A stretch of 56,628 nt of DNA from Dissophora ornata (lineage: Eukaryota; Mortierellomycota; Mortierellomycetes; Mortierellales; Mortierellaceae): the NCBI GenBank assembly GCA_025201705.1, contig MU616618.1, forward strand, positions 1 to 56,628. The letters run 5' to 3'. Positions 36,889 through 46,046 of this stretch are shown piece after piece. Each line of letters begins with the position of its first letter. Position 1 is the first letter of the stretch. The position numbers and the translations under genes are program-made. Under the pieces are notes generated by a model. The model had not been told where the DNA came from and made no database searches. It saw nothing but the letters and a program-made list of their open reading frames with translations.

Positions 36889-37564
36889 GAGAGGCGTAGG
36901 CATGAAGTATACGCGGAACTACTAATACCCCACCGCAACACTAATGTAGCTATTGATATCTCGAGTCGCAGCCTTGGGCAGTGAGCGCTCAGCGTAGGGG
37001 CGTAGGGGTGCTTCGATAAGGTCCGTGCTGAAATCTTCGACATAGTCAGTGTAGGCATTGAATTGGAGCGTCCGAAGATATGGGCATCCCTGGATGAAGT
37101 GTAGTATTGACGAGTTGCAGCTGTGATTGCATCTTCATCTCACGTTCGAAAAGAGATGAAATAAAGTTGGTGGTAAATTGCTGGATCCGCAGGAGAACAC
37201 AGTAACAGGAAGAGGATCGAGAGAGTGGACAGCTTTTAGGTTGCCGCACTAGCCGACATGGGCTCGAGTCTTGTGAAGTCGCGTTTGGATCGTGAAGACG
37301 CACCAGCGAATCAGAGCCGAGAATGATTGCCACGCCAAACGCGTCTTGTCCGAAACGCGCCCTGGCATACACAACACGGCGCATGCTCCACTACGTCGCA
37401 GCAGGCATTAGCGTGTGGAGGCGCATTGGGGGGGGGGGTGGTTGGGAGGAGCAGGTTTATTTCCAGACCCCACACGTGGGAACGCACGGATGAGCATGCG
37501 TTGATCATCTTCGACCTGTTCCCATGATCATCCCACCGCTTCAAATCAAGAACCCTCTCGAGCA
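36889..37564. other. Intergenic region between F-box genes
   Basis: 676 bp with a G-run (37430-37438). Short frames only; I see nothing else. The next F-box ATG follows directly. Confidence 0.5.
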
Positions 37565-39229
37565 ATGCCTTCCATATTCTCAATCCCAGAGATCGCAGCG
37601 ACGATCAGCGACCACCTCGAACGCGATGACCTTCGCAATTGCGTCTTTGTCAACTCGACCTGGCACTGCACGTTTACGCCGTGTCTCTGGAGAACCCTAC
37701 TGAGCACTCTTGGAGCATTATCCTCCTTTCCGCCAAACCGCGACAGTATCCAGGAACAGGCCTTCATCAAGTACGACCGCCATATCCGCACCCTCCGCAC
37801 CAACAATCCACCACTCCTCAAAGTTGGCCTCAAGTATTGCACTCACCTGCGCGCTCTATATATCCCCTACGACCCCAAGTTCCCCTACTCTTCCGTGTCC
37901 TTTGTAAAGGATTCCATCGTGCCTGCGATGGAAAGGAATACAAGATTGGAGAAACTGGTCTATCACTATTTTCCTTCCCCACAGTTTGGGGGTGACGTTC
38001 TCCCTCTCCTTACGCGCGCATTGGAGCCTCTGAAAATGTTGACACGTTTGGACATTAGCTTGAATGCCCCTATCGAACAAGAAGCCTTCCTGTTCCTGGC
38101 ACGATTTGCGAAGCAGCTACACCAATTCTCTGTCTCGGTACTCTCGATCAAGAGCAGCGGCAACGGGTCACGGAGTCGATCTTCAGCAAACACTAGGGCT
38201 GTAGCGACAGAGGCGATTCCGGCTATTGAACTGGAGCGGACGCAGTTGAGACATCTTAGAATCGAATGCAACATGCACAAGCTGGAACTTGCACTTTTCA
38301 TTCCACTGCTCAAAGCGTCGCCGGATCTGGAGCTCCTACGGTTCCCAAACTTCGAAGTCACAACGACCAATCTTATCGCACAGGCCGTCAAGCAGTACTG
38401 TCCAAAATTGCGCGACATCGACTTTCATTGCTCTTCCTCCAAGCTTAGTGACCAGAACATTGCGGATCTCACAGCAACCTGCCAGGGTCGTCTCCAGTCC
38501 TTTCAATTGAGGATTCTGGGCGGGTTTGGGTCACTTTCAACTGAGGCGCTTCATGCGAATAGTGCCACGCTTGAAGTGGTTAAGATCCAGGCCAGCCGTC
38601 TCGGTCACTACTCGATCCTGCACTATTTGTTGACCGCGTGTCCGAAATTGCGAGTTTTGGATACGGCTTTGGGCGGGTCTCAATATGACCTCATCAAGTT
38701 CCCTGCAAAGGAGATGGTCAGCCAGCCCTGGGTCTGTATGGGACTCGAGGTCTTCCGAGTGCCGCTGGATGAGGTCCATGATGGAACTGAACAAGAAAGT
38801 CATACCGGGGAAAAAGATAATCGAGATAGTGGCAAGAAGCGTTTTGACTATCATCTGGAGCTCTATCAACAGTTTGCGAAGTTGACTCGGCTGCAGGAGT
38901 TGTGTGTGGGGTGCATTGACTGGTACGAACTGAAGCGTCGAACTCAGCTGCGATTCAGTCTGGAGAGTGGATTAGAGACCTTGAAGGAACTCAGAGAGTT
39001 GAGGGTACTGGATGTGTGGAACACAAGGCACCACGCTCGTAGACCCGAGCTTGAGTGGATGTGTGAGCATTGGCCGAAATTGCACCGGATTGACGGTGTG
39101 GATATTTATACGGCTGAGAAGTGGTGGAAGCCGAATGATGATGTGGAGGCGGGGATGCAGGTGCCAAATAGGGTGCGCGCGGTGTTGACGGCTGAGCAAG
39201 GCTGGGAGAGCACTTATATGTATGACTGA
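37565..39229 (+). CDS. F-box-like / LRR protein (4)
   Basis: An intronless 554-residue protein starting MPSIFSIPEIAATISDHLER. The F-box-like head (HLERDDLRNCVFVNSTWHC then FTPCLWRTL) is typical. The body is LRR-like (LKMLTRLDISLNAPI, TQLRHLRIECNMHKLEL, CPKLRDIDFHCSSSKLSD, CPKLRVLDTALGG) and the end has LEWMCEHWPKLHRIDGVD, the shared closing motif. Predicted SCF ubiquitin-ligase substrate receptor with unknown target. It is the middle member of a tandem trio, similar in architecture but strongly diverged in sequence. Confidence 0.88.
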   Translation: MPSIFSIPEIAATISDHLERDDLRNCVFVNSTWHCTFTPCLWRTLLSTLGALSSFPPNRDSIQEQAFIKYDRHIRTLRTNNPPLLKVGLKYCTHLRALYIPYDPKFPYSSVSFVKDSIVPAMERNTRLEKLVYHYFPSPQFGGDVLPLLTRALEPLKMLTRLDISLNAPIEQEAFLFLARFAKQLHQFSVSVLSIKSSGNGSRSRSSANTRAVATEAIPAIELERTQLRHLRIECNMHKLELALFIPLLKASPDLELLRFPNFEVTTTNLIAQAVKQYCPKLRDIDFHCSSSKLSDQNIADLTATCQGRLQSFQLRILGGFGSLSTEALHANSATLEVVKIQASRLGHYSILHYLLTACPKLRVLDTALGGSQYDLIKFPAKEMVSQPWVCMGLEVFRVPLDEVHDGTEQESHTGEKDNRDSGKKRFDYHLELYQQFAKLTRLQELCVGCIDWYELKRRTQLRFSLESGLETLKELRELRVLDVWNTRHHARRPELEWMCEHWPKLHRIDGVDIYTAEKWWKPNDDVEAGMQVPNRVRAVLTAEQGWESTYMYD

Positions 39230-39438
39230 ACATGGAGACTGTAGACTCCAGTACGACTGTTTTTATTCAGATGACATTCTCCTTTGCACTATCAAGGCTG
39301 GAACTGGTAGCTCCTAGCAACCGGGTCTATGGCGTAGCGAAGCATGACATTAGCAAACAGCGCAGGCCCATAAACATGTAACCAGCGAATGTGGCCAGGC
39401 CACTAACACGCAACTTACCTCGAGACTGGTGTCATATC

Positions 39439-39744
39439 TCAGGCATACTCTTGTTTTACAAAGTCTTCGGTCCGTTGCGTCCCTTGCATCCCTTGTCCCA
39501 AGGAGCTCTTATTTTTCTGGCAGGAGCACGCCGAAACACATGCTATGAGTAGCTCCTGAAGGCATTTCTCGTAATGTAGGATTTGCTGTCGATAGAGCGC
39601 CTGTTCATCGGATCTAGATCTGGCATATCCAAACCGTTCCCGTTCCTGTTCCTCGTATATAATGCTATTCTGCAATTTCGAGTCCAGAATATCCAATTTC
39701 CTCCGGTATCGTTCGATGAGATCGCGGTGAGTGTATTCCTCCAT
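39439..39744 (-). CDS. Hypothetical small helical protein
   Basis: A minus-strand frame of 101 residues from the ATG at 39744. It is charged and helical (HRDLIERYRRKLDILDSKL, EEQERERFGYARSRSDEQ) with a C-terminal Cys cluster (ACVSACSC). It would be divergent from the next F-box gene, sharing a 275-bp upstream region. I do not recognise it. Composition is protein-like, but there are no family motifs or introns to back it. Confidence 0.4.
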   Translation of the reverse strand: MEEYTHRDLIERYRRKLDILDSKLQNSIIYEEQERERFGYARSRSDEQALYRQQILHYEKCLQELLIACVSACSCQKNKSSLGQGMQGTQRTEDFVKQEYA

Positions 39745-40019
39745 GCTTGTGGTGGTGATTCTCGAACGGTCGTTTGACGAGTGTTGGGGGGTTGGAGGCA
39801 GTGGTGGGCGAGGAAAGGAGTTGGAACGGAAGGAAAGAAGGAAGGAAAAGAAGGATGAAGAAGTAAATGGAGAGATATTACATGCATGAAAACAGGACCG
39901 TGCGGTGCATCCACTGGACGCGTCCCAGCGGGATAAAATCAAATTGCTGCCAAGGTGCCAGCCACGCGAGGATGAGATCCATCATCGTTTTTTCTTGTCA
40001 TCACCTGCGCATTTTCACC

Positions 40020-42017
40020 ATGGCTCCGTCAGCGTTTGAGATTCCCGAGATCGTCGCTCTCATTGCCCAATTCCTGACCCAAGGCGAGATGGCCAAATGC
40101 ATGGCCACCTGTCGACTGTTCTATTCCCAGTTCGAGCCACTCCGCTGGCAACGGCTACATATATCCATGGTGTGCGAGGATGACGCCTATGGAGATGAAC
40201 AGGACCAGCTCTTTGAAGCGCTTTGGGAAAGACCATCAGACCCCGAGGCTGCAGCTATCCTGCGGAACAGGCACCACATGCGATCCATTGACATACGCAT
40301 ATTTTCCAATGCGTTTTTGAAAAACCTTGTGGCAGAGGAACTCCCACAGTCTTCCCCCGGATCCCCGCCTTCGGGATCCAGCATTTCCAAAGACGCAGCT
40401 CTGGAATCGCCATACACACTCCGCCTTCCGGGGCCCCAGACTCCTCCCCCAGTTTTAGAACCAACCGTGGCGTCCCGTCTCGTGTCTCGATCACCTCCAG
40501 CGCCCCTTCCAGTCGTTGGGCTTCGGAAACTGCACATTGATATTTCTCAGCTAGCAGAGCAGTCTAGATGGCGCCCCCGAGATGTCATCCCTCCGACCGA
40601 CCGGGTGCTACGACTCTTGGGCACTAACTCACTCATCGCGGACCTCCTTCTCCCAACATCGGTGCTCATGTATCGATGGGTGGTCGACACTCTCATAGAC
40701 ATTTTCGAGCACCAGCTACCCTGTCTTGAGCGCCTGACCTTTGGCAAGAATCAACTTCTTTCAATCCCATTTGACCATTGTCCACCACTGCTACATGCTC
40801 TCACTAAGCACGGGGTCCTGCGAGAGCTTCACTGCTTGTTTACAACCACCTACAGTGTGGAAGAACACGGGGACTACTTTTCAAGAAACTCCCCAGATCT
40901 CCTTACTATGCCTTCACGCTCTCTCAGGGCCCTGACTCTCCCGCGCTCGAACCTCCATTTCCCGGAGACGATGGTCCTTCGAGTCCTGACCAATTGTGTT
41001 CCACATCTACAGGATCTCGAGGTTCCCGATTTTTCGATGCAAGAGGGATCTATCCAGAACACCCGAACGCTGGATGCATTGGCTTTGCAGCGACTTCGGT
41101 TTGAACAAGCGCCGAGAGCCGTTGATGTGCCAGTCGCAATCATGGCAGTCAATGCCTGCAAAGCCCTGACATCCTTTCGAGCAAAATTCTTGCATTATGC
41201 AGATAATCTGGTCATGGCCCTAGATGCTACACACGCAGGGACCTTAGAGGAGTTCACGCTATATAGGTCGGGATTTTTCTCAAGCCACTTGATCCACCAC
41301 CTACTGTGCAGATGTCCTCGCCTGAAGGAGTTTTCGATCGCCAACGATATGTGGGACTGTGGACTGCGGCTGCGCGACGTAATGGATGATAAGGTCTGGG
41401 CCTGCAAAGGCCTAAAGACATTGCGGCTGATCGTTTGCCGGTCTATAAGGGATATAGATGATGGTCAGGATGAGGACATGCCGATGGAGGACGATTTCAC
41501 CGTTGATAACACAGCTGCGGAAGAGGCACACCTAGCAACCGCAGACACTATGGAAACTGACGATATGGGTGGCGGAAGTCATTGCGCTAAACCTCACCGC
41601 TCTGCATCAGACCTGTGTGCGGAGGGTGTCAGAAGACTATATCAACGGATCGGAGAGCTCTCCGAGTTGGAGATATTAGAACTTCGCTACACATGTCTTG
41701 ATGATCGTGACCCTTTAGAGGAAGAAATCGAGAGGGACATGACTCTGGAAGGAGGACTACCCTTCCTCTCCGAACTCAAGTCACTGAGGCAATTGCTGCT
41801 GATTAGTGACCTCTGGTCGGAGATGGGACAGTGCGAGGTGGAGTTCATCGAAAGCAATTGGCCCAGATTAGAGCTAGTTGCTTTTGGCTTGGATGCAAAA
41901 GAGATGGACTGGGAGGGTCCTGAATTTGGCCATTGGAGGTGGCTGAAGAAGATGCGGCCAGAGGTGAGGTTTATATTTCTGGATGACGACAACCAGGAAG
42001 TCTATAGTCAATTCTAG
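40020..42017 (+). CDS. F-box-like / LRR protein (5)
   Basis: An intronless 665-residue protein. I chose the ATG at 40020 because the family head MAPSAFEIPEIVALIAQFL starts there; the frame is open further upstream. The F-box-like part continues TQGEMAKCMATCRLFYSQF and ends EPLRWQRL. A Ser/Pro-rich insert (residues about 100-160) precedes LRR-like segments (LPCLERLTFGKNQLL, SLRALTLPRSNLHFP, VPHLQDLEVPDFSM, CPRLKEFSIANDMW) and an acidic insert (DDGQDEDMPMEDDFT) interrupts the later part. It closes with the shared FIESNWPRLELVAF motif. Predicted SCF substrate receptor. Its stop lies 119 bp from the convergent stop of the next gene. Confidence 0.88.
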   Translation: MAPSAFEIPEIVALIAQFLTQGEMAKCMATCRLFYSQFEPLRWQRLHISMVCEDDAYGDEQDQLFEALWERPSDPEAAAILRNRHHMRSIDIRIFSNAFLKNLVAEELPQSSPGSPPSGSSISKDAALESPYTLRLPGPQTPPPVLEPTVASRLVSRSPPAPLPVVGLRKLHIDISQLAEQSRWRPRDVIPPTDRVLRLLGTNSLIADLLLPTSVLMYRWVVDTLIDIFEHQLPCLERLTFGKNQLLSIPFDHCPPLLHALTKHGVLRELHCLFTTTYSVEEHGDYFSRNSPDLLTMPSRSLRALTLPRSNLHFPETMVLRVLTNCVPHLQDLEVPDFSMQEGSIQNTRTLDALALQRLRFEQAPRAVDVPVAIMAVNACKALTSFRAKFLHYADNLVMALDATHAGTLEEFTLYRSGFFSSHLIHHLLCRCPRLKEFSIANDMWDCGLRLRDVMDDKVWACKGLKTLRLIVCRSIRDIDDGQDEDMPMEDDFTVDNTAAEEAHLATADTMETDDMGGGSHCAKPHRSASDLCAEGVRRLYQRIGELSELEILELRYTCLDDRDPLEEEIERDMTLEGGLPFLSELKSLRQLLLISDLWSEMGQCEVEFIESNWPRLELVAFGLDAKEMDWEGPEFGHWRWLKKMRPEVRFIFLDDDNQEVYSQF

Positions 42018-42136
42018 TCTGCTTTCTCTCTAGAGAAATTAATACGGAAACAGCAATAACAGATTATCTGTCCTCCTACATGCAGGGGGTGCATCTCATA
42101 CAGAGTGATGCTAGAATTTATCCCGTAACAGGTTGG

Positions 42137-44101
42137 TTATGACGAGTGCGTGAGCTTGGGCTTGAGGATCAGAACAACCACAACCGCAATCAAGATGACT
42201 CCTATAATCCATTTTAGCCACAGCCTCCATGCATTACGGCCACCTAGAATTCTCTTCATCACCAACACATCGCTACGTTGACCATTGTTTACCCCACCTT
42301 CACCTTCAGCTGGGCTTCCGTTCGCACCCCCCTCTCCTTCTCCAAGACCCTGGGCATAATTCGTCTCCGCGCCACCCTCGCCTGTTGGAGCATCAGCACC
42401 ACCACCCTGACCTGGAGACGATCTCGTAGAAACAAAAGGACCTTTTCTATCGTCGGGGATTGACATAAACAGATCATCGAGCCGCATGCACATTAACATC
42501 ATGGCTGTCTCGCACCGCTCTCCCAATTCGGTATAAATCTCGAGCTTCCGTGACATTGCTGGGCGGTCTCTGGCACGATTGGCAGGTCGACTAGGTTTGT
42601 AGACAGCGACGACGCGACCGGTGATACCGCTGGAGCTCTCCTCGCGGCAATGATAGCAACCTAATTCCTCGTCCTCGTCCTCTTGGTCGTTATCAATATC
42701 CGCTGCAGTCTCTCGCTCTCGCAGAGTAGCATTCTCCTGAGGAACTGTTGCTAGATCCACAGAGACTCCCTCTTCATCAGTCCCAAGCGTTGGTGGGATG
42801 GTAACAAGGACTTGGTCCAATTGAATGTCGTCTGCTGGAGGGTTTATATCAGAAGTTCCTGATGCCCAAGTGCCCGTGGTTGCAGTTGCTGTACTCCTGC
42901 CGAAGAACGATCCGAACCAGCTATTTCCGGCGACTCTGTTGAATGGCTCCGCTGGGCCCGGCTGCAGGACTATACTCTCACGACCGCCTGGACGTCTGCT
43001 GCGTTGAGGGGTTGTCCGATCGTGTCCGGCGCCATTAGCAGGCCTCTTCTTTCCAGTCCCTTGCTTCCAGCAATACTTTCTCTCTGGAGTGACACGAAAG
43101 CTACACCCGACTAGTCGGTGAACTATTGGCCCACCAATCCTTGCCCGTCCATGCCTCCACCGCCATTCCATGATAATATTCTTTAGCTGTCTTCCAAACA
43201 CGACCATCTGCAGTGCCTCTGTGCCCCACCATATCCATCTCGCAGGGTAATTGGCTGCAACTAAGGCCAGGGCTGGGATAAAGTATGTGTTGGGAGCTGA
43301 CGAACTGGTGACTGGTATCGCGGTCCTGTCAGTGTGTTGTGGACGAATAAGACAGTACTTGAGTTCATTCCGATGGTGCTGAGGCGACAATCCGCGTTCC
43401 TGGAGTTGCAGTGCTTGAGATTGTGGGCGTGAAGAAGAGGGCTGCTGTGTGGTGGAGCAGAGCCAAAAGTCGTAAAGAAACGGAAGAGCGGCCGAGTCCT
43501 TGATGATATAAGTCCGAACGGGAATGGGCTCTAATGAAAAGTAGTGTGGGAGAATTGTGTGTGTTGGCGAATATGGTGGGGGTTCATCCGCAGACGTGAA
43601 TGTTGGGAGCTGTCCAAGCGAGAGTGGCAGTAGTGGCTCGACACGAGGCCGAACATGCGACGGCGTTGATGATGACGGCGCCTCTGCTGGGTCCTCTGGC
43701 ACTGGTTCTGACAACGGGGGACGTGCTGTCGTGTTATTGTCGGTTGCCACGGCATTGCTATCGTCGTTTCTCGGTTCATGAGCTGTTGCTATAGGTGTAT
43801 TGGCTGTCTCTTGGTGCTCTACATTCAGATCCTCATCGGCATCTGCATTCTCCTGTGAAATCGTTGTCGCCGGGGCGAGGCTCTCTTCCGCGCAGACGGT
43901 CGTCGCAGGAGCAGGAGGGGTGGCTACTCCGGATGGGTCTACGGTTTGGGAGGGACCCGGCTTGGGCATTGATTGGCTGTCCGAGGGGGAATCCAGGCTG
44001 TTGGATTGTGAATGCTGACAGGACGATGCGACATTCAGTGGGGTAGGATGAGGAAGTGCAAGTGGAGCAGGAGAGGTGGAGGGAAGGGACGGGGAACCCA
44101 T
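42137..44101 (-). CDS. Tail-anchored membrane protein of unknown family
   Basis: An intronless minus-strand frame of 654 residues. Residues 1-170 are Pro/Ser/Thr/Asn-rich and disordered. A globular region follows (HYFSLEPIPVRTYIIKDSAA, ARWIWWGTEALQMVVFGRQL, EWRWRHGRARIGGPIVHRL, CSFRVTPERKYCWKQ), is split by a low-complexity insert (about 370-500), and resumes (GRVVAVYKPSRPANRARD, RKLEIYTELGERCETAMML). The aromatic beta pattern with a W-R-W strand and a closing KLEIY-helix resembles the tubby-like/LURP-one barrel; this is a weak inference. The C terminus is one transmembrane helix (WLKWIIGVILIAVVVVLIL) followed by seven residues, making it a tail-anchored protein facing the cytosol. A Gly/Glu-rich linker separates the barrel from the anchor. 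Confidence 0.8.
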   Translation of the reverse strand: MGSPSLPSTSPAPLALPHPTPLNVASSCQHSQSNSLDSPSDSQSMPKPGPSQTVDPSGVATPPAPATTVCAEESLAPATTISQENADADEDLNVEHQETANTPIATAHEPRNDDSNAVATDNNTTARPPLSEPVPEDPAEAPSSSTPSHVRPRVEPLLPLSLGQLPTFTSADEPPPYSPTHTILPHYFSLEPIPVRTYIIKDSAALPFLYDFWLCSTTQQPSSSRPQSQALQLQERGLSPQHHRNELKYCLIRPQHTDRTAIPVTSSSAPNTYFIPALALVAANYPARWIWWGTEALQMVVFGRQLKNIIMEWRWRHGRARIGGPIVHRLVGCSFRVTPERKYCWKQGTGKKRPANGAGHDRTTPQRSRRPGGRESIVLQPGPAEPFNRVAGNSWFGSFFGRSTATATTGTWASGTSDINPPADDIQLDQVLVTIPPTLGTDEEGVSVDLATVPQENATLRERETAADIDNDQEDEDEELGCYHCREESSSGITGRVVAVYKPSRPANRARDRPAMSRKLEIYTELGERCETAMMLMCMRLDDLFMSIPDDRKGPFVSTRSSPGQGGGADAPTGEGGAETNYAQGLGEGEGGANGSPAEGEGGVNNGQRSDVLVMKRILGGRNAWRLWLKWIIGVILIAVVVVLILKPKLTHSS

Positions 44102-44345
44102 ACGTGAAATAAATGCTATTCGTCAACGAAATGGCGACTCCGCTGGGAAAAATCTTGCTGCACCTCTCCCGCTGGTGCACGCTCGCGTGGGGCGACCCGT
44201 GTTTTCTCAGGAACGGTGAAGAGTGAGGCGAGGGTGCAGGGCAGGGCAGGGAGAGCACAGAGGACGAAAAGTGGGAGAGGGGCAACAAGACGAACAAGAA
44301 GGGAGCATCAAGAGGAAAGTGCTAACACCAACCTCGTCCTGAAGA

Positions 44346-44995
44346 TCAGGCATTGCCTTGCGTCTTGCTACGCTTTCCGTAGCTTGACGTTGTAGCTCTC
44401 TTCGCCTGTGTCTGTGAGAGTAATAACATCAACAACATCAAAGCAACAAAAAAAACTGGATACTCCACAAGCAAACTATCAAACAAGACCGGAATGGCAA
44501 AATGTGGGGTAATGGGTGGGGCTAACGGCAGAGTGCGGAGAATTCTGTGTAGCATAACTTGTTGCTTTTGCTTGACCAATGCCCAACATAGCCACTTTTC
44601 AAATTCAGGACCGCGAGAGATCTCAGGGAGCTGTTTGTCAATGAAATTGATAACATTAGGCATGCGCCAGAACGCGTTGAAACGCGTCGAAAAGAAACAC
44701 AAAACAGGGCAACAATCAAAGCTGGAAACGCAGAAAAGAAAGATTCTTACTACTTACTGAATTCATGGAGACTTCCGTCGCCGTTGCCGTCGGCACTAGT
44801 CACTTCAGCGGTAATAGCTGACCTAGATAGCCCAATTCCAATATCAGCATATCAGCCAAACTTCCCAGCTCTAATTTCTGTGGCTTCTACGGCCTCTGCA
44901 ATTTCCACAGCACCGTCAACTGGCCGATCTGCGTAAGAAAATAGTTCAGAAAACGGTCGCCTGAAGTGCCCAGCCATACGAATGGAACTAAACAT
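44346..44995 (-). CDS. Candidate multi-exon membrane protein (low confidence)
   Basis: I do not recognise this. A minus-strand ATG at 44995 opens MFSSIRMAGHFRRPFSELF; the frame meets one TGA (inside what may be an intron with a GTATGG donor and a TCAG acceptor) and continues AITAEVTSADGNGDGSLHEF. A good GTAAGA donor at 44750 and a TTTCCAG acceptor at 44722 then join it in frame to FDCCPVLCFFSTRFNAFWRM and FIDKQLPEISRGPEFEKWL, ending in a hydrophobic stretch (VFFVALMLLMLLL) and a basic tail at 44346. The join around 44.8-44.98 kb is not settled, and this could instead be 5' exons of, or DNA between, its neighbours. Confidence 0.33.
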
Positions 44996-45309
44996 CGGGG
45001 AACCGACTCGTCCTGACCGACTGTTATTTTAATGTGGATTGGATTATCGATTTAAACGGTCTTACTGTCCAGTCGTCCGTGCGCATGTGTGGACAAATAC
45101 CTGAATGGCGTCTAAAAGCAACCCGCGCTAGGGAAGCCTTCTGATACGACTCAAAGGCGTCTTTCTATGAAAGAATGGTAGGTATTTTTCTAATCTTGTG
45201 TACTCAGCGTTCTATCTCGCTTGAGTGTCGCTCATTTACTCCTTAGCTCTCTTTCTTCCACCTTCTGCAAAACCCCCCTGACGACACACACGCCGCGCAC
45301 AAGACAATC
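44996..45309. other. Intergenic region
   Basis: 314 bp with no visible feature beyond pyrimidine-rich sequence before the next start codon. Confidence 0.5.
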
Positions 45310-45627
45310 ATGAGCACAGATTTGAAGGAATTATTGGAGCTGAAGCGCTTAGCCGACTTGTTGGAAATATCGCTCCCTCCGTCTGTCTACCGCAGCTCCT
45401 ACTCAACATTCAGTGATGGCGCCAAAGGCCAAGTTAGTAAACTTAAAACGCTTTATGGCGCCCGGCACGCCATTAAACCTGAGGAGCGACCACTTCTCGA
45501 ACAATCCGTGACCAATCTGCTTGATGCTATACTTGATAGAGTAGCGGAGGATTCTGAGAGATGGCAGTCGGTTATGAAAGAAATTGAATCGACACTGAAT
45601 GGGAGTTTTTCAAACGCCCCTAAATGA
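45310..45627 (+). CDS. Single-repeat member of the novel helical repeat family
   Basis: 105 residues, intronless. Residues about 33-98 match one unit of the roughly 75-residue repeat found in the 52.3-kb gene: AKGQVSKLKTLYGARHAI lines up with SLKSKHLIYRLNAVHSL, and NLLDAILDRVAEDSERWQSV with VVDAILERITEDSGRWCEL. The N terminus is an extra Leu-rich helix (LKELLELKRLADLLEISL). The family is unknown to me and all predicted secondary structure is helical. It may be a complete small protein or the surviving stub of a longer copy; the start context (CACAAGACAATCATGAGC) is good and there are no breaks. Confidence 0.6.
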   Translation: MSTDLKELLELKRLADLLEISLPPSVYRSSYSTFSDGAKGQVSKLKTLYGARHAIKPEERPLLEQSVTNLLDAILDRVAEDSERWQSVMKEIESTLNGSFSNAPK

Positions 45628-46046
45628 ACACATCTGCCACGAGCAAGAGGCAAGGTGAAGGGTTGATAGATGTAATAGGAAGCGCACTGATCCCTTGTCG
45701 TGAGCATTGAGAGACGAATCAATGCAGATATTACTTAGTGCCACAATAACAACTTGGCGCCGCTAAAACGGACGCAGATAGCGGAGTTCGGTGCATTTAA
45801 TTCGACCTTCATGGCTTTTGCTATTGTTACCACTCGTCAGCTGGGAGGGTGTTCTTTCTTACCGGTTGGAGAAACGATAGCTGAAGGCTTTCATGGGACA
45901 TTGAGGAGCTGACAATGATTCAATGCGTCGTTACGAAAGAATCGTATACTTTGATTCGCTTCACTTCTTTCCCACATCACTGTCCGTCGATCTCTAAACA
46001 TTTCACCCCTTCGCTCAAGTCGATCGATATCCCACTCTCCGGTACA
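45628..46046. other. Intergenic region
   Basis: 419 bp between two members of the repeat family. I see no further repeat unit in it. Confidence 0.5.
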
